The translations under genes were made by a program, and so were the position numbers. Under the pieces are notes generated by a model. The model had not been told where the DNA came from and searched no databases. It worked only from the letters and a program-made list of their open reading frames with translations. This document shows, piece after piece, positions 31,208 through 42,470 of a DNA stretch of 64,000 nt. Positions within the stretch are counted from its first letter, which is position 1. Every line of letters begins with the position of its first letter. This stretch comes from Planoprotostelium fungivorum (lineage: Eukaryota > Evosea > Variosea > Cavosteliida > Cavosteliaceae): positions 186,001-250,000 of the forward strand of contig MDYQ01000129.1 of assembly GCA_003024175.1 (NCBI GenBank), written 5' to 3'.

Positions 31208-33181
31208 ATGGGACGAAACTCTATGCAGCAGAAGTCTTCAAAATCTTCGTATCCTGCTCAACAAGGTATCAAGACCGAAGAATGGATAGACGTGAGACGA
31301 GAGATGAATTCATCTTATCCATTCTGAACGGACTCAGAGACTGAAGAAGAAGGATATGAGTGCCATCGACGAGATTTTGGACACAATTCCAATCAGCGAG
31401 CAAGAGCTTTTCGGGGGACACATCCATGCATTTTATGACGAGATCGATCCGTATCACCTGGGAAAATGGGGAGCGGTGGCTTACTTGAATCCATCCGTAT
31501 CAGTGGACATTCAGAGCTTTCTCGGCGCGCTCTATAAGTCTGGTCTATACAATGACCTCGCTGTAACATACTGGGCTCAGATCGTTCGGCCCTATTATGA
31601 CAGGGTGAAGGCGACACACACTGATTATGTGAGAAACATGATTATTGTCATCGTCTCACTCTCTGGCAGGTTAGAGAGAATGAAGAGGGAAAACAGATGG
31701 TCCGGGATGAGATCGAGAGGGTGGTTCTCGCATACATCGATACACTGGAACAATGCCCATTGTAAGCCTCTCGGATCGTTGTCATAGGCCAGACTGATCG
31801 TCTATAGGCCCATCCGTCGTGCTTGTGCAGATGGTTACCGTAACGAAGGCCACGGACCTGACGATCTCATCAAAGCATGCTGCCTCATCTTCGGTCTGGT
31901 GCTCTGCACCGTGTTGGTCGAGCCGGCATCGGTTGGTGTTACAGATGATGGTGATGTGTTCATCCATCCATTCATCTGACGAGAAACTCAGAGCCGAGAC
32001 CCCGCAGTCTGCAGGATTTCATGAACGATTGTGGAGCGGCTATCGCACAGATGACTCAACAGAAGGTCTCGCCTCCAGCAGAACCCCTCAACTCTCTCTT
32101 TCGAGGTAGATGATTACCATGATACCGTCATCATCATCCTTCCATAGAGATCAAATGATCTGATTGCATCACAGAATTGACTCCGAAAGTCAACGCAGAA
32201 TTCTTGAGATCAATTGATGACAACGAGATAGAGTTGTGCTCCAAGATCGTCGCCGCTTCGGTGATGTCATCATCATCGATTGGGTGTCGCTGATGAAAGA
32301 TCAGGCCAAACCGAATCACAAAAAGATCCAAAAAATAGAGGACAGCCTGAGACAATTCTTCTCTACGCTTCAATGTGAAGTGTCTTCTGCAAACAGCGGA
32401 GAGTCCCAAATGGTGAAGAATGAAACTGAGAAAGTAGAATTTACTTTTTCAGAATTTGGGACAACAGCTGACTCTCATGCAAAAATTGGAAGGATGGAGA
32501 GTAGACAAGGTTAACGATGGTCTCACCTTCTATCAATCCAAATTGGACGGCATCTCTGCACGAGTGGACTGTGAATCCGACAAGTCCATCACCGAGCTCA
32601 TTCCAATCATCATCTCATCATGGAAGAGACAAGTGCAGGTGTCTATCCATCACATATCGAATTGTTTCTTAATCTTTGTAGAATCCAACCATAGAGCAGC
32701 TCAGCGAAAACCACTCGAAGATGACTTTCATCACCCCCGCCAGTTTCTTGTCGCCTCCGAAATTCCATTCCCTCAATGTATGGACTCATCAATCATCGCA
32801 TGAGGGTTTCATCTTTGTCGAGAATTGTGGTGAGATGAGAAAGTTGCGGAGTTGAACTCACACGTCATCTAAGGTAAACACGAGAAACCGGCCGGACACT
32901 CTTACATGGAGATGGATGGTGATCGAGATCGTCTCATTTCACCATGATGTCTCGTTCGATATTCTGATTCAAATATTTCCGTTATTCTTTTATTTTTCGG
33001 CCCACATCATGATGGACTGACGAGATCAGTGAGTGGGGTGTATCTTTCATCGAATGGAAAGAAGACAAGAATATCCTTCATCGTCCACATGCGTGGTGGT
33101 TCCTCTCTCAATTGGGTGAGACATCTGTCATGACCTGATCTCGATCATGAAACGTAATCAGGTGAGAAGGTCCAGTTGTAA
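31208..33181 (+). CDS. Unrecognised multi-exon protein (weak RasGAP-like hints)
   Basis: Exons 31208-31291, 31338-31628, 31670-31761 and one from 31808 join in phase. They give ISEQELFGGHIHAFYDEID, FLGALYKSGLYNDLAVTYW, MVRDEIERVVLAYIDTLEQC and LIKACCLIFGLVLCTVLVEP. Further likely exons give DFMNDCGAAIAQMTQQKVSP, ELTPKVNAEFLRSIDDNE, NLGQQLTLMQKLEGWRVDK and, at the end, WGVSFIEWKEDKNILHRPH with the stop at 33179-33181. The helical character and the CP-IRRAC then LVEP spacing recall the second half of a RasGAP domain, but no arginine finger region was found and I would not name it so. Later exon borders are uncertain. Confidence 0.45.
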
Positions 33182-33311
33182 GGAGACTGCAAAGCTCTTG
33201 GCGAGGATCATGAGTAACTCAAAATAATATATTAAAGCAAACGAACGGTAGATGAAGAACATGATGAATGACGAGCTGAACGAGATGATGACGATGTCTT
33301 CCATACCCTAT

Positions 33312-34362
33312 TTATTTCTCTATTGTCTTCTCTTCGAATGGCGGCACCCACGGATCAGCATCACCCCATCCTTCCACAGTTAATCCTCCACTTCCAGGGT
33401 TCGTCATGCCTGCCGCCAATTGTCTGTAATAGCTGATCTTCCTCAATCGCTCGTGCTCTCTCGGCGTCAGATGGAGGTAAATCTCAACACCGGTGGCGTG
33501 GATGAAGGTGGCTAGCCACAGAGACATGCCGAAGTTGATCTGAAGAGCTGCTCCGATGTTCTCTGCTCTGCCCGTGTTGAACGTCGCTGGGACGGCGACA
33601 TAGTCGGTGATGTTGCAGGCGGGGTAGTTGATGGTGAATTGAGACGGGTTTTTGGTGTAATAGAAAGACAGCTCGTCGCAGCTCCAGACGGTGTGGTAGA
33701 CTCCTTGAGATGTGATGACGGAAGCGATGGGTAAGATGATGCGTGTCGTGAGGATGGATCCGAGATAGAAGGCCGTCCTCAACATCCATGCTCGATGTTG
33801 CTCCATCTGCAGTCTTCTGATGTTGTACCAAGCCATGGAAGCGGACACCCAAGTCAATATGGCCAACAAACCAACCGCCGATTGAGTGCTCGTAGCTCCT
33901 CCAAAGGTACGACGAGCGACCATTAGACCCCCGATGTTTCCAATGCAGAGGAGACCGTAGATGATGTAACCGTTGAGTCTGTGGAACCACAGCCAATTTT
34001 TACGGAGGACGGGTATGAATTGCCAGACTATGAGAAGACCAATCGGGACGACCGCATAGAGATGCATCGTGATGCCGATGCGATAGAAACCTGTGCGATA
34101 CCAGTACCATTCTCCCGGGGCAGCTCGAGCGGCGAATTTTTCGCCCACATTGAGATAGGCAGACGAGAAGAGGCAGAAGCCAAACATAAGGACCGACGAT
34201 ATCGCGACTGATGATTCGGTCAGCATGAGACCGACATCGGTGCACCACAGGAGATGATTCTGAATCACTCACAGAGCGAAATTGTATCCCCTTCGAGAAA
34301 CCAAGTGATCGGTAGATCCTTCGCATGAGTTGAACTCTGGTGTTCGATTGCTGTTGAGTCAT
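33312..34362 (-). CDS. DUF2306 membrane protein, tandem copy 1
   Basis: A short first exon (34273-34362; MTQQQSNTRVQLMRRIYRSL) and a long second exon (33312-34207). The protein has several helices typical of DUF2306: GITMHLYAVVPIGLLIVWQF, FHRLNGYIIYGLLCIGNIGG, ARRTFGG, then WMLRTAFYLGSILTTRI and the lumenal HTVWSCDELSFYY. His residues in TMHL, FHRLNG and EQHRAW sit in or near helices, as in haem-binding membrane families, but no cofactor is established. The two exons do not join in phase with the obvious borders (one base off relative to copy 2), so the first intron is not fully settled. Confidence 0.78.
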
Positions 34363-34619
34363 ATCGTGAAGCTGTATCTATGATCATGCCTGCGAACGTT
34401 CAGAGTTCGGGTCGAAGTAGTGTATCCGTGAAGAAAATTCATGTGTTGACGGACCACGGGAGCCGATGGGTCTCAATATACCTGACACATCTCACTTCAC
34501 CCCGCCTGCAACATCACTGACTACATGACTTAGAGCTGGAGGATGCTTTCAACGCTTCCATTCGGCTTCACGAGAACATCACCAAAACGAAGAGGAATTC
34601 ATTCGATCGTGTTTATGTA
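34363..34619. other. Spacer between the DUF2306 copies
   Basis: About 255 nt between two genes on the same strand; it must hold the promoter of copy 1 and the 3' end of copy 2. Nothing else was recognised. Confidence 0.4.
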
Positions 34620-35688
34620 TCAAGAAGAGGACGTCTTCTCCGGTGACTTCTCCTCGAAGGGAGGCATCCAAGGATCAGCATCACCCCATCGATCGACCGT
34701 CAGTCCTGCACTTCCAGGGTTCTTGAATCCAGCAGCCAGTTGTCTCTGGTGGCTGATGACTCTCAATCTCTCCGCTTCTCTCGGCGTGAGGTTGAGATAG
34801 ATCTCGACTCCGATCGTGTGGATGAAGATGGCCACCCACAGAGCCATGCCAAAGTTGATCTGAAGAGCTGCTCCGATGTTCTCCGCCCTGCCCGTCATAA
34901 ATGTGGCCTGGATGGCGACGTAGTCGGTGATGTTGCAGGCGGGGTAGTTGATGGTGAGTTGAGATGGATCATCGGTGTAATAGAAAGACAGCTCATCGCA
35001 GCTCCAGACGGTGTGGTAGACGCCTCTAGAGACGAATACGGCGGCGATGGGGACGATGAGACGTGTCGTGATGATGGTCCCGAGATAGAAGGCCATCCTC
35101 AACATCCATGCTCGATGTTGCTCGATCTGCAGTCTTCTGATGTTGTACCAGGCGAGAGACATAGAGATCCAGGTGATGACGGCCAACAATCCCACAGCGG
35201 CTTGGACACTGGTGGCTCCTCCAAATGTACGACGGGCGATGAGAAGACCACCGATATTTCCGACGGTGATGAGAGCGTAGATGATGAAGCCATTGATTCT
35301 GTGGAATAAGACACAGCCCCTACGGAGGACGGGAAGAAATTGCCAGACCATCAAGATGCCGGCTGGAATGACGGCGGCGAGATGCATTGTGATGCCGACA
35401 CGATAGATGCCAGAGCGGTACCAGTACCATTCGCCTGGAGCGGCGCCAGATGCGAACGATGATTTCGCGGATCCCCCGATGTTGAGATATGGTGATCGGA
35501 CGAGGCAGAAGATGAACATGGCCAAGAAGAAAGCAGCAACTGGCCATCACATCAGTCGTTTGTCAAACAGATTGCATCAAGGACGACTCACACAAGCCAA
35601 AGTTGTACCCCTTTGTGAAACCCAGTGGATGGAAGATCTTTCGCATGCAGCGAACGAAGAGGTTGGGCTGTTCTTGTTGTTTCGTCAT
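34620..35688 (-). CDS. DUF2306 membrane protein, tandem copy 2
   Basis: Two exons (35592-35688, 34620-35539) give 338 aa, in phase. It closely resembles copy 1 in nearly every helix: GITMHLAAVIPAGILMVWQF, FHRINGFIIYALITVGNIGG, WMLRMAFYLGTIITTRLIVP, HTVWSCDELSFYYTDDPSQL and the end DRWGDADPWMPPFEEKSPEK. It is a tandem duplicate on the same strand about 250 nt away. The N-terminus reads MRKIFHPLGFTKGYNFGLFA before the first helix. Function unknown. Confidence 0.85.
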
Positions 35689-35978
35689 GTCTGGGCTGAG
35701 ATTTGTGTTGTGTGCCTCTAAGATCCGAACTTCGGGTCCCGCGTGGGGTGGCTGTCATCACTATGGAAAACTCGTGTGTTCATCATCAACGGGACCCGAT
35801 TCAAGTTCTGTCTTGCGGCGCGTTGTAATGTTAACCTCGCATCATGATCAGTACGATGAGATAGACTTTCTGAGCTACTCATATCTATCTTTCAACTCTG
35901 TCGGTTGTTAGGTTTCGTTACACTGCAACTCGGCGAAAAATGGTCACGACCCGCCATTAATGGAATCCGTTTTCGAAT
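35689..35978. other. Intergenic, nothing recognised
   Basis: 290 nt between the DUF2306 copy 2 start and the end of the T1-only gene, both on the minus strand. No recognisable element. Confidence 0.4.
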
Positions 35979-36643
35979 TTATCTTTTTCGGTGCCTGGGT
36001 GCACTCGCCCTCTGTGAAGGTAAGTTGTGAAGTAAATTGAAAAAAGGGTCATCGAATCCAGACTGAAGGTCTGAACTGTTCGGCTGCACGGAAGATCAGT
36101 TGAAATGGAAGAGGAGGATGTTCTGAGAGAGAAGAAGACTCACCCAGGGTATGAGATAGTATTCCAGCTCTCTCTTCAGATCCATTTTCTGTCTTTCGTT
36201 CAGAGTTTCGATGGACATCTCTCCCGTGCGAAGGAGCTGTAAGACGTAGTGGAACAGTTTTCTGTCTCGATCGATGAAGTAAGAGCCATCTGCCTCTGGC
36301 TGTCTCACGAGTCAATCAGAGAAGATGTTGACACCTTCCAGCGTCCACTACCTAGTAGTCCAGTGAAGTACGTGTTTGGTATCGACATGAGTGTGTCCTT
36401 CGAAGTGGTGTATTTCTTCCCCCCCACATCAAGCGTGATCTTCTGTGAGACCTTGGCCAGATTTTCATCCATCCTCTGCTCGAGCAGTTTCCATCTCTCT
36501 TCTCTCTCTTGCAGCTCTCTCTTTTTATTCTCTATTTTCTGTCGTCTCGTCAGTCGGATGAACGTCTTCCAGGCAGTCATTACCTTCAGACTGACACTCA
36601 AATTGGCCAGCAATTGATCTACGCTCTCTTCTTCCTCGTACAT
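35979..36643 (-). CDS. Array copy H: T1-only relative of copy A, inverted and displaced
   Basis: Exons 36584-36643, 36335-36538, 36144-36299 and probably 35979-36083. The first three are nearly the same as copy A: SVDQLLANLSVSLK, KRELQEREERWKLLEQRMDE, ITLDVGGKKYTTSKDTLMS, FIDRDRKLFHYVLQLLRTG and ELEYYLIPW. After that the linker and TLDc domain are absent; the last exon is short, unrelated and ends in a basic stretch. It lies about 9 kb past the array on the opposite strand. A T1-only protein could still join T1 rings with array members. The final exon is uncertain. Confidence 0.65.
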
Positions 36644-36676
36644 TTGGCTCTGTGATCTGTTTCTGAAGAATGAATG
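36641..36676 (-). promoter_or_regulatory. Upstream element of copy H
   Basis: Read on the minus strand, cattcttcagaaacagatca just before the ATG resembles the upstream elements of array copies C, D and E, so copy H was duplicated with its promoter-side flank. Confidence 0.45.
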
Positions 36677-37214
36677 TTTTCAAGCCACCGACCCAATTCA
36701 GCTGCTTCTTCTTAAGGTATCTATGGAAACTGTATTTGTCCACCTCATGCATACCCCTATGCTATACACACTCTGAAGAATCGACAACAGAGATACGGCA
36801 CGTCCTGATTTAGCCACCTAGAAAAATGACAGAGCCCCCCTGAGGAAAATCACGCTAAATCAATGTATTTTTTGGTTCGTCTCTTGCAGTAGCTCCAACA
36901 ATCTATGATTGTTCTATGCAGCTGTGCTTGCTCCTCCTGCGTGTCTCAATTACGATTGCACCAAGATAACAAGGGCAGAATCAACGGAAGCTGTGAGCCG
37001 AAACGTGGAGATCAGAGGCTTCTACCATTTGTATGGGGTGTCAGACATGTGGACCACTTTTTAAGGTGCTAAAGTAGCTGTGGAGGAGTCAGCTCTTGTC
37101 ATTTTTTTGGATGTTTTCGATGATGATCCGTCAGATGGTCTCATCCGATGCACTGTTTCGAAGAGAGAGGAATCCCAATTTCCAACGAAGAAAAAAGTTG
37201 AATGTGCATCTTCT
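36677..37214. other. Intergenic, nothing recognised
   Basis: About 540 nt between the T1-only gene start and the Rpt6 stop. No protein-like frame or repeat was seen. Confidence 0.4.
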
Positions 37215-38957
37215 TTATTTCCACAATTTCTTGAGTGACATGTTCTTGTCAGAGTCCTTCTTCATCACCTTGGCAACAGCCATCTCAAAATCTTCCTGGC
37301 TGACGTGCACCCTACGCTCACGGAGAGCGTACATTCCTGATTCAGTGCAAACGGCCTGTCCTCCATCAGTCTCTCATCATCATCCAGAGACGATCGTGAT
37401 GATGTGAAGACGATGATCGTGATGATGTAAGACGACATCACCTTGATCTCTGCTCCCGATGCACCGTGCAACTTGTCGGCGATCTTCTTCAGGTTGATTC
37501 CTCTCGTCAAATTCATACGTCGAGAGTGGATCCTCACGATATCCAGCCTGGCCTGCTCCCCCATCAGCCCCCCTCCATCTACAACGAGACATCTCACCGC
37601 TTCGTTTGGGTTGGGAAATTCGATTTTTCTGTCGATTCGACCAGGGCGGAGCAGGGCGGGGTCGAGAATGTCTAAACGGTTCGTTGCCATGAGGACTTTG
37701 ATGTTCTTTGTTGATTCGAAACCGTCGAGCTGGTTGAGTAGCTCTAACATGGTACGTTGGACCTGGTGAGAGTTGAGTCGGATGATGTGTGTTGTGATGT
37801 GATCACGTGTCGATGATGTGACAAAGTGGCTGATGAAGAAGCATGCGATGTGATGATGTCCATGTGATGGATGATGATGAACAAGATGTCACCTCTGAGT
37901 CACCACCACCACCGCCGGAATCCATACGAGCCGATCCGATAGAATCGATCTCGTCCATGAAGATGATGGAAGGTGCGTGTTCTCTGGCCATGACAAAGAG
38001 CTCTCTGACCATACGACTTCCCTCTCCAATGTACTTCTGCACGAGTTCACTTCCACTGACACGGATGAAACAGCAATCGGTGTGGTGAGCAACTGCTCGG
38101 GCCAAGAGGGTCTTTCCTGTGCCTGGAGGACCATACAGAATGACTCCTGAACAAGTTTCAGATGAAGTCATGAGATGAGTTGATGATGGTGGAGTGAAGA
38201 CAGAAGAGTGGAGGATGTATTCTCACCCTTTGGTTGAGCGATACCGAGACTCTCAAAAATCTCTGGATGTTTGATGGGAAGCTCAATGACCTCCTTGATC
38301 TCTCTGATCTGTTTGTCTAATCCTCCTACCATCTCGTACGTTGAGTCTGGTACCTTTTCGACCTGAAAGAGGTGTCAACGTCATGCAAATGAGTATGTGG
38401 GGTCACGTGTTACCTTCATGAGACTGACTAACGGATCGACCTTATTGGGAAGAATCTTGTGTAATACGTAGCTGTCGTTTCGCAGGGCCACTCGAAGATT
38501 GGGTTTGATGATGGCGATATCGATCGATTTGTCGAGGTCAACGACGTATTTGCCCTCGGGGTGAACCTTCACAAGAATCTTGTCCTTCGCCATCACTTTG
38601 ATAACCTACATCACGATTCACATTTCGAAAGAAAAGTTTGAACGAGATGAAAGATAAAATAGAGATGAGTCGTTTACCTCTCCCACATGAGAACCTGGCT
38701 CTTGCAAAAGCTGCAACTCCTCGCGTAAAAGTCTGACCTTCGAGTTGAGTTCATTTCTCTGAGCTTCCAGTCTGCGTAAGTCTTGTATATCGTCTCTCAA
38801 TTTGACCTGTATAGAGTAAGAATGTATCATATGTGACGTCATTCGGTTATACCTGGCCTTCTTCGATCTTTTGAAGGTAATATGCTTTGATACCTTCGCT
38901 GCCCATGACATTCAAAGGGCCAGCCAATCCTCCTTCTGTTCCAACTGAACGAACCAT
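37215..38957 (-). CDS. PSMC5: 26S proteasome regulatory ATPase Rpt6 (PSMC5)
   Basis: Eight exons (38853-38957, 38678-38806, 38414-38605, 38227-38362, 37893-38146, 37598-37762, 37442-37552, 37215-37355) give 410 aa, the normal length. N-terminal coiled coil ([20 protein letters not shown]), OB domain ([13 protein letters not shown]), then AAA domain: Walker A GPPGTGKT, Walker B IIFMDEID, sensor ATNR and arginine finger region RPGRIDRKI. It ends in SLKKLWK; the last residues match Rpt6 rather than the HbYX ends of Rpt2, 3 and 5. It unfolds ubiquitylated substrates. The intron at 37553-37597 has CTCGTTGTAGAT soon after its donor. Confidence 0.97.
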
Positions 38958-39531
38958 TTTCTGTGTGATGCATTGGTTACAGATATCGAAGGTAACATAA
39001 ACGGTGTCGAAGAAACAAATATGAAGTCTATGTAACGTCCCCTCACCTCAAGATGTAATGATTGGATGATGTTGCAACAATTCAATGGCACACGTCATTC
39101 GGCGTAATAAAAAAATCCAAAAATCAATTTGTAGATGAACAATATTTCCACTTAGCAGCTTTCTGCTTTTAGTGAAACCATAGAATAGAACTCATGCCTA
39201 AACCTCCAAATTCATTCCAACTTCCATCAGAAGAGGGTACATCCCCGTTGTGAGATGATGACGGCGACAACGATGGTGTGCACGTGTTTACGAAAGGAAA
39301 CCACTCGGAGCTCAATCGGTCTCTTTTTCCTGCAGTCGATGGGATTACATCTGAATTCATACCCCAAGCCTGGCATTCGTCAATCAAGTTGACAGAATTC
39401 GCACCGACACGCTACACACTGACGTTTTGAGGGAATCCAGAGTGAGGCAACGTGGTGCACGTCTGCAACGTTGCTCGACTGTGAAATTCGCATTTACCCT
39501 GTTCGATCTCCATTCCTCATCCACTCGAACA
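38958..39531. other. Divergent intergenic region
   Basis: 575 nt between the start of Rpt6 (minus) and the start of the next membrane protein (plus), so both promoters lie here. A 72-residue minus-strand frame near 39169-39387 looks like chance. Confidence 0.4.
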
Positions 39532-40303
39532 ATGAACAATCTCTCCTCCACCATCGTCTCTCTCGCTCTCCCCTTTCAGGTCGAGCTGTGGGCGCTACAG
39601 AACCCACACGATCCCATTTTGGCTGCCTTTTACAGTCTCCCTGCCAACGTAGCCCAGCAGAAGATCGTGCAGTATCACCAGCATTGTACTGCGAAATCAG
39701 CTTCTGTCACTACGGAGCCTCCCAGAACTCAGAGGATCAGACAACCAGTCGTCTTTGAGGTATCGGCCATGATCAAGCAGGCTACCATCTGCATGGGTCT
39801 CGTGTGGTTGATTGCCGTGGGAGGTCTTCTACCCAAATTCGTGCCCTTCATCATCACCTCCATCGCGATGGTGATCAGTGGGGTGAGTGATCGCTCGTAC
39901 CGTCAGATCAGGCTGAACCATTGAACCAGTTGGCCGTGTTCTACTACAAATGGAAGGGAGAAGAATTGGACAACATCATCAAGAGACTCTTAGATTTCCA
40001 CTCCTTGTGGCAGATCGTCCTCTGTGTGGTCAGTCTTTGGTTTGTGAGCTTCGCCTACATGGTCTACCGCTCCGACGCGTGGCGTTGGGTGACCTTCTTC
40101 TATTGCTCTGTCGTGTGGATCGTTTCATTGGTGAGTTCAACGGATGATGAGGAGACGAAGTGACGTTGTTTCAACAGATCGGATTCTATTACGCCCATCG
40201 CAAGAGACAGTATGCCGCAGTGGAAGACCAGCACTTCGCTGGCGAAGCAGTCAAGCCCACTGAAGTAGTCCACCCCACTGAAGCAGTGAAGCTGACTGTC
40301 TGA
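39532..40303 (+). CDS. Four-helix membrane protein, family not recognised
   Basis: Three exons (39532-39882, 39930-40130, 40178-40303) give 225 aa. A soluble N-terminal ~75 residues (HDPILAAFYSLPANVAQQKI) is followed by helices MGLVWLIAVGGLLPKFVPFI plus IITSIAMVISGLAVFYY, then LWQIVLCVVSLWFVSFAYMV and WVTFFYCSVVWIVSLIGFYY. A charged tail has a PTEVVHPTEAVK repeat. The pairing of helices into two hairpins suggests an ER or endosomal membrane protein, but no family could be named. Phases fit, so the gene model is good even though the function is not known. Confidence 0.7.
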
Positions 40304-40394
40304 TGATTGGCCGCGATCGTGCCCCCCTCAATACATCATAAAATCGGGCGAGGAATTCAAAACTTTTTTATCTCCTTTCAAACTTTTCTATTGA

Positions 40395-42063
40395 TTATGA
40401 TCTGTTCGTGTTTCGAAAACTGTCGTTGGGATCGTTCGGGGGCTGAATGAGAGTATATTTAGGGTTCACAGACACTGGCAGGTTGTAGATGATCAGTCCG
40501 ATCATCGTCACCACCAACGATACGAAATAGAGCGGCGACAGCTGCGAGTCGTCATTTCCCGCGCGATTCAAAATTCGAATCCCTTCACCTTGTTGCCGAA
40601 GATGAAATAGCTCGCGATGACTGCGAAAACATCTGCGGTGAGGAGAGAGAGGTTGAACATGGTGGCACTCGCCACGATCATCATGTAAGGAACGAGTGAA
40701 TACAAGGCAAAGAGACACAGAGCAAAGAGGATGATGAGGATGACTGGTGTGCCTCCCTTGACGGATAAGTTGGAGATCTCATCTCTCTCGAGGATGGCTC
40801 TGTCGTGATGTCATTGATGGAGGTGATGATCGAGATGGACATGATGATGATCGGTGATGATCGGAATGATCAACGAGTGATCGTGATGTGACGATGGACG
40901 ATCGTGAAATGAAGAATGACCGGAAGGATAGTGATGGTCGTCTCATCATCGAGATGAAACTCACAATTGAATGCTGCTGACGAGAAACCCGAAGAAACCT
41001 GAAGAGAAGATGAGAATCGTACGAATCAAACATGAACTCACCTACGGTGTACAACCATTCCATTCTGACTAGTTCTCTCACCCTCAAGAGATATTTAGAA
41101 GGTGTTCCAATTCCTTCTTCTGGTCCATAACTATCTCCCATTCAGTCGATGACCTCGATGATGCAGCTCGATCTCGATGCGATCATCACGATCCGATGAT
41201 CGCGATCGCGATGACGATCGATCGATGAGACACCACGCTCACTTTTTCATGTAAAACTCTTGACCGACGTTGGTCACCGCATACAACATCGATGCGACGA
41301 CGCAGAGGACGTCACCCAGCCAAGGTTTAGAACCCGCTGATACCTCGTTCTCTAGGACGTCCGTGACGATGAGAATGACGGAGCCGATCAGGGCGATCAA
41401 TACGCCGATGATCTGATTGCGATTGGGGATGACTCCCAACACGATGCGTGATGCAAACATGACGAAGGGGATGGTGAGACAATCTAAGATCATGACGCTG
41501 TAAGAGATTATCAGTTACATGGGTGATATGGTGATGATGATGATAGATGTGCTTGTAGGTTGAGAGTTGAGGGAAACTAAAGAAACGAACCTGGTTATGG
41601 ATGTGAACTGATAAGCCTTGACGGCGAAGTAATTGGCCTCTACGTCCACGAACGCGAGACACACCATCATCATCAATTTTCGTCGTGAGAACTTGATGGC
41701 ATCAGAGGGGGCTCCATCTTCGCCGTCCTCTCTGGTGACTCCATTCATAACCGCATACGGTGAATCGGGAAGGACTGACACGAACCTGATCCTCAATCAA
41801 TGTCTAAAACGAAGGAGTATAGCGGCGTGTTACCTTTCCGGTTGGGACCATCTTCGTTTCAAGATGAAAAATGGAACAACGTAGAAGATGAGAAGTAGAT
41901 AGTTCAATGCCGATTGTGCCGTGGGTGCATCAAAGTGATGATCGATGGACAATAGCTGACTGAAGATGCCAGTGAATGTGATGATGAGCGAGAGAAGCTG
42001 TCCTAGGGCGATACCTCCTACCACCTTCTTGTTTTTGACGAGTACATCAGCCCATATCGCCAT
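40395..42063 (-). CDS. SLC35F-like nucleotide-sugar/thiamine transporter family protein
   Basis: Exons 41834-42063, 41591-41785, 41243-41498, 41042-41130, 40965-40998, 40589-40799 and 40395-40541 join in phase. Ten helices of the drug/metabolite transporter fold are visible, with family marks VLVKNKKVVGGIALGQLLSL near the start, FVDVEANYFAVKAYQFTSIT, LDCLTIPFVMFASRIVLGV, ASMLYAVTNVGQEFYMKK and LTADVFAVIASYFIFGNK. These are the motifs of SLC35F1/F2/F6 (DUF914). The start at 42063 is the ATG before KNKK; an extra upstream exon is possible. Introns near 40800-40964 and 41131-41242 are made of ATC/GAT-rich repeats. Substrate not known. Confidence 0.88.
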
Positions 42064-42470
42064 GGTGCTGTGATCTGATCGCAAGATGAAGGCCAACCCG
42101 CATATGAGAATTGTAGATCCCTCACAAATATTCATCGAATTTGTGAAGAATATCACACGAACGTCGACATCAATGAGATGAATGTAATGATTGGACGAAG
42201 AGGTAGCGGCAAAGAGAACAGTTACGATCATACCCGCTTGATAACCCACGATCCCATCTCGAACTCGTAGGGTAAGCAAACGTGGGCGATGTCAGTACCG
42301 TGTTGGGCGACCGAACGGGAAGCCATCGTATCGTAGCTCTTTTACCTCAACGGTCGTTGTTTCTGATCACGTGAACACGATCGAGATGACATTGTGAACT
42401 CTGTACGCGACGCGGTGTTGACTGGGATGTATCCCGAATTGCAACGATCACAAAAATACCAAAATATGGA
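42064..42470. other. 5' flank of the SLC35F-like gene
   Basis: About 400 nt. A minus-strand frame here (ATG near 42326; MASRSVAQHG) could be an upstream exon of the transporter gene, but it shows no match to the family. Otherwise nothing. Confidence 0.35.

Noticed and set aside
31338-31980. RasGAP domain call for the gene at 31208-33181
   Set aside because: Only a loose spacing resemblance in the second half; the arginine-finger region and FLR-type motif are not clear.
37096-37407. 103-residue plus frame opposite the last Rpt6 exons
   Set aside because: Antisense of a conserved proteasome exon; no independent support.
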